Positions 1 through 4,324 of a DNA stretch of 6,158 nt are shown one piece after another. The notes under the pieces were generated by a model. That model saw only the letters and a list, made by a program, of their open reading frames with translations. It was not told the origin of the DNA and searched no databases. Every line of letters begins with the position of its first letter. The first letter of the stretch is position 1. The DNA comes from a bacterium (GTDB taxonomy: Bacteria > Chloroflexota > Dormibacteria > UBA8260 > Bog-877). Position numbers and translations under genes: made by a program. The stretch lies in contig JAKAWF010000217.1 of the NCBI GenBank assembly GCA_021817025.1, positions 1 to 6,158 of the forward strand, read 5' to 3'.

Positions 1-1
1 A

Positions 2-874
2 GGGGTCGTCGAAGTGGCGCGGGGCAGTGGTGCCATGCAGCACATCTTTCAGTTCCCCTCTTCCCAGTACGCGGTGGTGTCTGGCGCCTTTGATGGGCGC
101 TGGCTTGTATGGACCCTGTCCGAGACCAGGGTGGACCCAGTACCGGCCACCCTCATGGACTGGAACTTGCGGTCCGGCCAGGTGTCGACGTTGGTGCCCT
201 ACGCGGGGTCTGCGAGTGTGATCACCTTTACCCTTGATACGACGGCGCCCGGAGCCGGAGAGGGATGGCTGGCGTGGACCATCATCCCGGGTGGCGTCGG
301 CGGGGGCGGCTACTTTCTCGCCGACCTCTCACAAGACACCAGTTATCAGCTTCACATCGGAGAGCCTCCCGGGTTTGGGTTCTTCGTCGGCGACCTCTTC
401 ATATACGACGTCGGCGGGCTGCACCCGCACACAGTGGACGGGGCAGTCAGGATGGGCTCGTGGACGAAGTCGTCGGTTCCAGAGAAGCTTGCCTCCCGGC
501 TTCACGCCCTTAGGTTCGGGTTGGTCGCATCCCTGGACCCCAGCGGGGCTGCGTGGTCAGACTCAGTGGGGCAGCTGTGGTTGTGGTCAGTCGGAGAACC
601 CGCAGCGGTCAAGCTCCAAATCGGAACGGGAGTCTCCGACCTCGTACAAGCCGGACCGTACGTAATTTGGGGCTACTCGTCTGGCAGCGAGTACGTTGCC
701 GACCTCGCCAGCGGCTCCTACGCCAGGCTGCCAATTTCCAATGCCAGCGACTTCGCCGCTGGCGACGCCGTTCTGTTCACCTGGAGCCCCAGCCCTGCCA
801 CCCAGAAAGCTCATCCTCTATACACGAGCTCAGTCCTGATTACAGGCAGTCTCAATCCCCTGCCCCGTTGCTGA
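2..874 (+). CDS. Beta-propeller (TolB/WD-like) protein, 5' end cut by window
   Basis: The reading frame is open from base 2 to a TGA at 872-874. A GTG at 14 is the first possible start, but what follows it is neither a signal peptide nor a clear N-terminus, so the gene probably begins outside the window. The protein (about 290 residues visible) is made of roughly six repeats of 40-50 residues. Each has a hydrophobic strand with tryptophan or aromatic residues, then a 'D-L-x-S-G/T' turn: FDGRWLVWTL, MDWNLRSGQVSTL, GWLAWTI, QLWLWSV, YVIWGYSSGS and YVADLASGSYARL. This pattern is typical of TolB-type and other six-bladed beta-propellers, often secreted or scaffolding domains. No catalytic residues are recognisable. 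The repeats continue to within about 30 residues of the C-terminus, so the propeller may be nearly complete. The role is unknown; the fold call is moderately sure. Confidence 0.72.
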   Translation, partial: GVVEVARGSGAMQHIFQFPSSQYAVVSGAFDGRWLVWTLSETRVDPVPATLMDWNLRSGQVSTLVPYAGSASVITFTLDTTAPGAGEGWLAWTIIPGGVGGGGYFLADLSQDTSYQLHIGEPPGFGFFVGDLFIYDVGGLHPHTVDGAVRMGSWTKSSVPEKLASRLHALRFGLVASLDPSGAAWSDSVGQLWLWSVGEPAAVKLQIGTGVSDLVQAGPYVIWGYSSGSEYVADLASGSYARLPISNASDFAAGDAVLFTWSPSPATQKAHPLYTSSVLITGSLNPLPRC

Positions 875-922
875 GCAGCACGCCCAACTGGAGCAGCATA
901 GCGCTGGCGCCTCCGGCGAAAC

Positions 923-1129
923 TCAGCAGCGCACCACCGGGAGCGTCGCGTCGAGCCGATGAGTGTTCTGTGGGTCACTGGTGACGCCTGTGGCGCGCAG
1001 GCGCCGGGCCAGCAGTGCCACGCTCGAGTCGACGATGTCGCTGGTACCAGTCAACCCACACAGGGCGCCAGTGGCCTGTGCCTCGCCTCGGATCTTAGAT
1101 TTACGGGCCGCGGCGCTGGGGCCGCGGGC
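923..1129 (-). pseudogene. C-terminal fragment of a PIN-domain (VapC-type) toxin
   Basis: On the minus strand, a frame ending at a TGA (925-923) encodes about 60-65 residues matching the C-terminal half of PIN-domain ribonuclease toxins: GALCGLTGTSDIVDSSVALLARR, here given in pieces as GTSDIVDSSVALLARR, then VTSDP, then RLDATLPVVRC at the very end. The T-S-D-I-V-D block supplies the acidic residues of the PIN active site (Mg-dependent RNase), and the V-T-S-D-P strand follows at normal spacing. The N-terminal part with the first catalytic aspartate ('xxLDAxxL') is absent. Upstream of about 1129 the frame stays open but enters the antisense of the methyltransferase gene, and no ATG, GTG or TTG start was found in this frame. 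No VapB-like antitoxin is visible beside it. I read it as a toxin gene truncated by a rearrangement. The family call is inferred from motifs only. Confidence 0.66.
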
Positions 1130-1133
1130 TTTT
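1108..1133 (+). terminator. GC-rich hairpin followed by TTTT
   Basis: CCGCGGC (1108-1114) and GCCGCGG (1121-1127) form a 7-bp GC-only stem around a 6-base loop, followed by GC and TTTT (1130-1133). This is a short but plausible intrinsic terminator for plus-strand transcription arriving from the beta-propeller gene. The T-tract is minimal, and the hairpin overlaps the PIN fragment, so it could be incidental in such GC-rich DNA. Confidence 0.35.
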
Positions 1134-1155
1134 GCCTCCCGTAGAATGGCGGGCC

Positions 1156-1953
1156 GTGGCCGACGACAGCTGGGATCGAGACAACCTCGCCTGGTGGGAG
1201 GAACGCGTCGAGCTCCATCTGGGCTCCGATCTATACGACCTGCCCTCGTTCCGGTCTGGGCGCAGCTCGCTCTTCCCGTATGAGCTGGAGGAGCTGGGAG
1301 AGGTGGAGGGCAAGGACCTCCTCCACCTGCAGTGTCACGTCGGGCTGGACACCATCTCCTGGGCCCGCCTCGGCGCGCGGGCCACGGGACTTGACTACTC
1401 GGCGGGGGCGGTTGCCGCCGCCCGCCGGCTGGCGGAGGAGGACGGCGTCTCGGCCGAGTTCATCGAGGCCAGCGTGGCCGAGGCGCCCGCCGTGCTGGAT
1501 AGGCAGTTCGACATCGTGTACACGGGGAAGGGGGCGCTCAACTGGCTGTCGGACCTGCGCTCCTGGGCCGAGGTCGTGAACCACCTGCTCCGACCCGGCG
1601 GCCTCCTTTACCTGGTCGAATCGCACCCACTGATCGACTGCATGGGGGAGACTCCGGACTTCGAGCTGGATTACGTCGACCCTGGGGAGTCGTTATGGGA
1701 CGAGCCAGGGGACTACGCGGTCCCGGACGCCGCGACCAAGAGCAACCGGACCCATGAGAGGGTCCACCCTCTCGGAGAGGTTGTCAGCTGCCTGGCCAGG
1801 GAGGGACTGGGCATTCGCCTGCTCCACGAGCGCAGCGAGATCTTCTTCCCCCGCTTCCCGCAGCTGGTCGCAGCTGGGCCGGGAGTCTGGCGACTCCCCT
1901 CCGGGTGGCCCCGGCTACCCCTCAGCTACTCGTTACTCGCCCACAAGGGATAG
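1156..1953 (+). CDS. Class I SAM-dependent methyltransferase
   Basis: Predicted 265-residue cytosolic methyltransferase that transfers a methyl group from S-adenosylmethionine to an unidentified small-molecule or other acceptor. With the GTG at 1156 it begins MADDSWDRDNLAWWEERVELH, the usual N-terminus of this family. A TTG at 1132 would only add eight unlikely residues, and neither start has a clear Shine-Dalgarno. The Rossmann SAM-binding fold is visible in order: motif I LLHLQCHVGLDT (about residues 55-66), motif II TGLDYS (77-82) ending in the acidic ribose-binding residue, the strand FDIVYTGKGALNWL (118-131), and post-motif LLRPGGLLYLVESHP (144-158). Length is normal and the gene looks intact, ending at a TAG (1951-1953). 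No neighbour indicates the substrate: upstream is a PIN fragment on the opposite strand, downstream a tRNA remnant. A general small-molecule methyltransferase is more likely than a DNA methyltransferase, because no (D/N/S)PP(Y/F) motif is present. Confidence 0.9.
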   Translation: MADDSWDRDNLAWWEERVELHLGSDLYDLPSFRSGRSSLFPYELEELGEVEGKDLLHLQCHVGLDTISWARLGARATGLDYSAGAVAAARRLAEEDGVSAEFIEASVAEAPAVLDRQFDIVYTGKGALNWLSDLRSWAEVVNHLLRPGGLLYLVESHPLIDCMGETPDFELDYVDPGESLWDEPGDYAVPDAATKSNRTHERVHPLGEVVSCLAREGLGIRLLHERSEIFFPRFPQLVAAGPGVWRLPSGWPRLPLSYSLLAHKG

Positions 1954-1994
1954 GTCGCGCCGCTCACCCGACTCCAAATGTCCGACTCGGGAGG

Positions 1995-2053
1995 CCAGTT
2001 TGATCTCGATTGCGCTGGAGGCGAGTCCTGCTTCGAACCCGGGATCGCGGTTT
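1995..2053 (-). repeat. Decayed tRNA-Cys 3'-half repeat, left copy
   Basis: Aligns without gaps, apart from one base, to 3115-3174, at roughly 80-85% identity. The alignment includes a 21-base exact match (2033-2053 against 3154-3174) covering the T-loop, variable loop and the 3' side of the anticodon stem. Read on the minus strand it ends in TCCA (2019-2016), as a tRNA-Cys would, but the T-stem no longer pairs and the anticodon loop is altered. It is therefore a degenerate remnant and not a functional tRNA. The similarity continues about 20 bases past the CCA end (TGATCTC at 2001-2007), so the repeated unit includes tRNA flank. Together with the right copy it brackets the HepT/MntA pair in direct orientation, which is the arrangement left by site-specific integration at a tRNA 3' end. 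Confidence 0.7.
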
Positions 2054-2115
2054 CAGAGGCCGTCCGAGACGCAGCGGTGTCGTGACCCGTACCTGACCCA
2101 CTGGGGCGGGGCTGC

Positions 2116-2454
2116 TCAGTTGTCGTCGTCAACCACCTGAAGTAGGTGCCTTACAGCGGTCTCGAGTTCGGGTAAGTCGTCGCTGACGGTGGCAGCGACG
2201 ACGGCATGAGAGGTGTCGAAGTAGCGGTGGGCGAGGTGGTCCCGCATGCCGGCGATCTGCGCCCATGGCAGGGCCGGCTCCGTGGCTAGCAGCCGCTCGG
2301 GGAGGGCCTTGACCGCCTCACCGATTTCGATCAGACGAACCCGCACAGCGTCGAAGACGACCCCGTCATGGAGATCGCCGGATTCAAGATGAGCCCGAAT
2401 AGCATCGATGGCGGCAATAACATCTTCCAGACGTTGACGTTCCCGGCGGCTCAG
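2116..2454 (-). CDS. hepT: HepT-like HEPN ribonuclease toxin
   Basis: Toxin of a HepT/MntA (type VII) toxin-antitoxin pair; in characterised members it is a HEPN-fold RNase that cleaves RNA in the cytoplasm and is silenced by AMPylation. With the start proposed here it is 112 residues, normal for the family. It shows the diagnostic RX4HXY motif exactly as RDHLAHRY (R71, H76, Y78), in which R and H are catalytic and Y is the AMPylated residue. The N-terminal helix SRRERQRLEDVIAAIDAIR is also typical of HepT. No ATG, GTG or TTG lies early enough: the first is a GTG at 2346, which would delete 36 conserved residues. A CTG at 2454-2452 overlaps the antitoxin stop codon (CTGA) and has GAGG (2468-2465) ten bases upstream, so I take CTG as the start. 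It is co-transcribed with, and translationally coupled to, the upstream antitoxin gene. The family call is firm; the start is inference. Confidence 0.88.
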   Translation of the reverse strand: MSRRERQRLEDVIAAIDAIRAHLESGDLHDGVVFDAVRVRLIEIGEAVKALPERLLATEPALPWAQIAGMRDHLAHRYFDTSHAVVAATVSDDLPELETAVRHLLQVVDDDN

Positions 2455-2960
2455 ATCGGCACCGCCTCAGCCAGTACTTCCACAGCCAACTGCGCCTTGA
2501 GGTCTCCGGCGGGTACCAGATCCACACGTGCCCCGAGCAGGCGCTCAAGTTCCGCCTGGCAACGCCCCAGAGTCAGGAGGCCGACTCCCGCAGGTACGTC
2601 TACGAGTAGGTCCACATCACTCTCAGATCCCTCCTCGCCCCGAGCGACGCTGCCGAACACCCTGGCGTTGCCCAGCCCATAGCGGGCCAACACCTTCTGC
2701 ATCTCGCCACGATGAAGGCGGATTCGCTGACCCAGGAAGCCGCTTGCTGGTTCGGGCCCGGACCGCCCAGCGAGCCGGATGTCCAGCTCAGATCCGGTGG
2801 CGTTTACCAAGCGAATCAGCATCGGAACCGACGGCTGGCGGGCACCGGACTCATATGCGCTCACCACACTCTGGGCCACCCCAGACCGGCGACCCAGCTC
2901 TACTTGGGACAGTCCGGCTCGGCGGCGCGCCTCCCGCAATAGCTCGGCCGCAGTACCCAT
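2451..2960 (-). CDS. mntA: HTH-nucleotidyltransferase antitoxin (MntA-like, XRE-MNT fusion)
   Basis: Antitoxin partner of the adjacent HepT, 169 residues. Residues about 5-60 form an XRE/Cro-type helix-turn-helix (LLREARRRAGLSQVELGRRSG followed by QSVVSAYESGARQPSV; GLSQVELGRRSG and YESGARQPS are the hallmark segments). Residues about 85-165 are a minimal nucleotidyltransferase with the exact GSX10DXD motif (GSVARGEEGSESDVD; G103-S104, D115, D117) and a likely third catalytic aspartate in RVDLV (D147). Known MntA enzymes transfer AMP from ATP onto the toxin's RX4HXY tyrosine. The fused HTH suggests that this one protein both neutralises the toxin and represses the operon. ATG at 2960 is preceded by TATAGT only eight bases away, so the mRNA is probably leaderless. 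Its stop overlaps the toxin's first codon. HTH-MNT fusions are known; the binding site proposed here is inference. Confidence 0.92.
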   Translation of the reverse strand: MGTAAELLREARRRAGLSQVELGRRSGVAQSVVSAYESGARQPSVPMLIRLVNATGSELDIRLAGRSGPEPASGFLGQRIRLHRGEMQKVLARYGLGNARVFGSVARGEEGSESDVDLLVDVPAGVGLLTLGRCQAELERLLGARVDLVPAGDLKAQLAVEVLAEAVPI

Positions 2961-2968
2961 GGCATGAG

Positions 2969-2974
2969 ACTATA
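2969..2974 (-). promoter_or_regulatory. -10 box TATAGT of the toxin-antitoxin operon, likely leaderless
   Basis: On the minus strand TATAGT (2974-2969) is followed by CTCATGCC and then the antitoxin ATG (2960). Transcription from this -10 would begin within about two bases of the ATG, giving a leaderless transcript, common in high-GC Gram-positives. This also explains the lack of a Shine-Dalgarno before the antitoxin gene. No clear -35 is seen: the position 17 bases upstream reads GGTTCC. Confidence 0.5.
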
Positions 2975-2975
2975 G

Positions 2976-2993
2976 CGGATCGTAGATGATCGG
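2976..2993. promoter_or_regulatory. Candidate operator: imperfect inverted repeat CGGATC-N6-GATCGG
   Basis: CGGATC (2976-2981) and GATCGG (2988-2993) form an imperfect dyad centred on GTAGAT. It lies immediately upstream of the -10 box, in the -10/-35 spacer. The position suits autorepression by the HTH domain of the antitoxin, as is usual for toxin-antitoxin operons. The dyad is short, with mismatched pairs, and half of it is the self-complementary GATC, so the call is tentative. Confidence 0.3.
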
Positions 2994-3114
2994 AACCACA
3001 CCGAGGAACCAGCTGCTCACGTTGGGTGTTGGCAGCTCCGCGCGCATGGATCCCGTTGCCGTCACTGGTGCCGTCAGGCTCCCCCAGCCGATTCCCAGAA
3101 GCCTGGTTTGCGGC

Positions 3115-3174
3115 CCATTTTGATCTCAAATCTGCTGGAGGCGACTCCGGGAATCGAACCCGGGATCGCGGTTT
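3115..3174 (-). repeat. tRNA-Cys 3'-half repeat, right copy
   Basis: Direct repeat partner of 1995-2053 in the same orientation, about 1.1 kb away. The match runs from CCA(G/T)TTTGATCTC in the flank downstream of the tRNA through the CCA end, T-arm and variable loop into the anticodon arm. This copy also keeps a 12-base palindrome in the flank, TTTGATCTCAAA (3119-3130), which is broken in the left copy. It is the better preserved of the two and so probably the younger, or the one still under constraint. Confidence 0.7.
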
Positions 3175-3184
3175 TGCAGACCGC
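3136..3184 (-). pseudogene. tRNA-Cys(GCA) fragment, 3' half only
   Basis: On the minus strand this reads as a perfect 3' half of a tRNA-Cys. The anticodon arm is GCGGT-CTGCAAA-ACCGC (3184-3168; anticodon GCA at 3177-3175), then variable loop GATC, then T-arm CCGGG-TTCGATT-CCCGG (3163-3147). The 3' acceptor strand AGTCGCC, discriminator T and encoded CCA end at 3136. The matching 5' acceptor strand GGCGACT and a D-arm are missing from the bases above 3184, so no complete cloverleaf can form. Truncation at the anticodon stem is what is expected when an integrase recombines in the anticodon loop and duplicates the 3' part of the tRNA gene. I interpret it as an attachment-site half (attL or attR) or remnant. 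It is unlikely to be charged or functional. Confidence 0.8.
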
Positions 3185-3199
3185 CCATGTGGGGTCTGC
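3176..3199. repeat. Palindrome at the edge of the tRNA-Cys fragment
   Basis: GCAGAC (3176-3181) pairs with GTCTGC (3194-3199), and inside it CCCA (3184-3187) pairs with TGGG (3190-3193), leaving CG unpaired on one side and a TG centre. The palindrome begins in the anticodon loop, exactly where tRNA similarity ends. Core sites of tyrosine recombinases are inverted repeats of this kind, so it could mark the crossover region. The two-base centre makes a chance or replication-derived origin also possible. Confidence 0.45.
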
Positions 3200-3201
3200 C
3201 A

Positions 3202-3256
3202 GTGTCCACTGACGTGGCCTGGTGATCGCGGCCCAGAGCGTCGTGTCCACCGACGT
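3202..3256. repeat. Direct repeat pair GTGTCCAC(T/C)GACGT
   Basis: GTGTCCACTGACGT (3202-3215) and GTGTCCACCGACGT (3243-3256) are 13/14 identical, 41 bases apart start to start, close to four helical turns. They lie immediately beyond the tRNA-Cys fragment. Helically phased short direct repeats beside an att core resemble integrase arm-binding or accessory-protein sites, but this is inference from position only. Confidence 0.45.
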
Positions 3257-3273
3257 CTACCGATGTGCCCCCA

Positions 3274-3297
3274 GGTAGCTGTCAACGGTAGCTGTCA
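3274..3297. repeat. Tandem 11-bp direct repeat GGTAGCTGTCA
   Basis: GGTAGCTGTCA occurs at 3274-3284 and again at 3287-3297, separated by two bases (ac). It could be a protein-binding site pair related to the neighbouring attachment-site remnant, or a small slippage duplication. No gene start is nearby. Confidence 0.5.
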
Positions 3298-3452
3298 GGT
3301 GACTGACCGCTGCCTCCAAGCTCGAGGCACGGCGGCTCCGATGAGGACGGATAACTGGGGTGCCCGAGCGACACGGGGACCGACTGTCGACAGCTTCGGT
3401 CTTCGGGCCAGCCCGCGATCCGCCTCCTGTTGGCGTGTGACTGGTTGGGCCA

Positions 3453-3791
3453 TCAGACCTTCTGGGGCACCGACAGGAGCAGGAGTCCCGCTCGGAAGCC
3501 GACCCAGGTGCGATGAGGGTGACGAATCTGCTCCACCAGCCTTCGGCCTGTGTCGCCCCTGGCAATCCAGGTCCACGCCTTGAACGCCTCATCTGCTTCC
3601 CCTGCCGGCCTCCTCCCGCGCCAAGGCACCAGCGGTGCGGCCACTGGCTCTAAAACTGTTTGACACCAAGGAGGCGCGCGGCGCCCTAATTTCAGAACTC
3701 GGGCGAACCACTGCGACTTGCTCGATACTCTCGGGTCGCCGTCATAGAGCAGCTGGGCCTGTAGTGTCTTGGCCAGTTCGCGGCGGTTCAT
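3453..3791 (-). CDS. Hypothetical protein
   Basis: Predicted 112-residue protein, not recognised as a member of any family. It begins MNRRELAKTLQAQLLYDGDP and ends in a hydrophobic, basic stretch (WVGFRAGLLLLSVPQKV). No signal peptide, clear membrane span or catalytic motif is seen. The start is supported by GGGAGG on the minus strand, eight bases before the ATG at 3791-3789. That Shine-Dalgarno sits inside a 13-base palindrome (CGGGAG-C-CTCCCG, 3793-3805), which might partly mask it in the mRNA. Codon use has less third-position GC than the methyltransferase gene, and the middle (residues 35-65) is arginine/proline-rich, so this may be a recently acquired, decayed or truncated gene. It is transcribed divergently from the operon starting at about 4046. 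No function is proposed; moderate confidence that it is a real gene. Confidence 0.48.
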   Translation of the reverse strand: MNRRELAKTLQAQLLYDGDPRVSSKSQWFARVLKLGRRAPPWCQTVLEPVAAPLVPWRGRRPAGEADEAFKAWTWIARGDTGRRLVEQIRHPHRTWVGFRAGLLLLSVPQKV

Positions 3792-3897
3792 TCGGGAGCC
3801 TCCCGTGATCCGATTGGGCCTTGATCGGGTTCCGCTGAGGATTCTATGGACATCGCCTCCCCCCTGGACCGCTCAGCGTTGTCACCGCTCCCACCCA

Positions 3898-3914
3898 TGG
3901 AGCACTTTGCTCCA
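3898..3914. repeat. Perfect inverted repeat TGGAGCA-CTT-TGCTCCA
   Basis: A 7-bp perfect dyad with a three-base centre in the ~210-base gap (3792-4000) between divergent genes. It lacks a T-tract on either side, so it is not a terminator. It may be an operator or an mRNA-leader hairpin, and nothing else in this gap could be assigned with confidence. Confidence 0.35.
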
Positions 3915-4003
3915 CCAGCCCTCCTGGCGGCGCGTAGACCCAGGCGGGGCCAGCCGGCCGCCGTTGCGTTCGCCGTGGTGTTCGCTGCGCCGACCCGCTC
4001 GTG

Positions 4004-4023
4004 CTACCCTACCGGGTAGGTAG
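4004..4023. promoter_or_regulatory. Operator-like double dyad over a -10-like box, upstream of the 4046 operon
   Basis: CTACCCTACCGGGTAGGTAG contains two tandem CTACC units (4004-4008, 4009-4013) followed by two inverted, overlapping GGTAG units (4015-4019, 4019-4023). The centre, CTACC-G-GGTAG (4009-4019), is perfect. TACCCT (4005-4010) resembles a -10 box, so a bound repressor would cover the transcription start. Dyads of the TACC-GGTA type are common for TetR-like or small HTH regulators, but none is encoded next to it. The position fits regulation of the downstream three-gene operon. Confidence 0.5.
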
Positions 4024-4045
4024 CTTGGAGGCAGAACGAAGTGCC

Positions 4046-4324
4046 GTGAAGCGTGAAGAGATGCTCGACCTGGCTCGCCGCGAGGTAGCTCACATTCCAG
4101 ATTGGCCTTGGCCTCAAGGCTTGCTCAGATCGACTTACTTCAACCTTCGACTGAACAGCCTGGGGCGCAAGAGCGTGGTGGAGAACGACCGGCGCAAGGT
4201 CCTTCAGCGGGCCCTGGAGATGGTACTTCAGGACAAACCAGACGCCGACCTTGAATACGACCGGTCGTACTTCGAGCAGCCGCCGGCAGAGGGCCCACGG
4301 GCCGAGACGGGGAGAGGCCAATGA
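4046..4324 (+). CDS. Hypothetical protein, first gene of a defence-like operon
   Basis: Predicted 92-residue soluble protein, not recognised. It begins MKREEMLDLARREVAHIPDW from a GTG at 4046, with GGAGG (4027-4031) 14 bases upstream, a rather long gap. An ATG at 4061 (MLDLARREV) is an alternative. A GTG at 4001 lies within the putative operator and promoter and is unlikely. The protein is mostly charged and helical: a basic central segment LRLNSLGRKSVVENDRRKVLQRALEMVL, given here as NSLGRKSVVENDRRKV, and an acidic/proline-rich tail. Its TGA overlaps the ATG of the next gene (ATGA), so the two are translationally coupled and probably work together. Placement ahead of a two-domain unknown protein and a DNA methyltransferase suggests a role in a modification-based defence locus. 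No molecular function can be assigned. Confidence 0.68.
   Translation: MKREEMLDLARREVAHIPDWPWPQGLLRSTYFNLRLNSLGRKSVVENDRRKVLQRALEMVLQDKPDADLEYDRSYFEQPPAEGPRAETGRGQ

Larger units (their letters stand above)
3000..3452. other. Gene-poor stretch holding tRNA-Cys remnant and short repeats
   Basis: No convincing coding region was found on either strand between the toxin-antitoxin promoter and the hypothetical gene ending at 3453. The long open frames here look like high-GC chance frames, with no recognisable motifs and arginine/serine/proline-rich composition. The stretch holds the right-hand tRNA-Cys half (3136-3184), a palindrome at its edge (3176-3199) and two pairs of short direct repeats (3202-3297), listed separately. 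Confidence 0.55.

Noticed and set aside
1132..1156. TTG at 1132 as methyltransferase start
   Set aside because: It lies in the terminator-like hairpin's T-tract and adds residues not typical of the family; GTG 1156 gives the expected N-terminus.
2368..2989. Several plus-strand open frames
   Set aside because: They are antisense to the HepT/MntA genes, whose motifs are decisive.
3136..3212. Complete tRNA-Cys gene
   Set aside because: The anticodon arm, T-arm and 3' acceptor are perfect, but no 5' acceptor strand complementary to AGTCGCC and no D-arm are found upstream on the minus strand.
3026..3583. Plus-strand frame of 185 residues across the tRNA remnant
   Set aside because: It reads through the tRNA fragment and repeats, and its composition is random-like with no motif.
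3257..3592. Minus-strand frame as the C-terminus of an integrase ending next to the att-like site
   Set aside because: None of the tyrosine-recombinase residues (R...H-x-x-R...Y in the usual HxLGH/Y context) is visible, and it overlaps the better-supported 3453-3791 gene.
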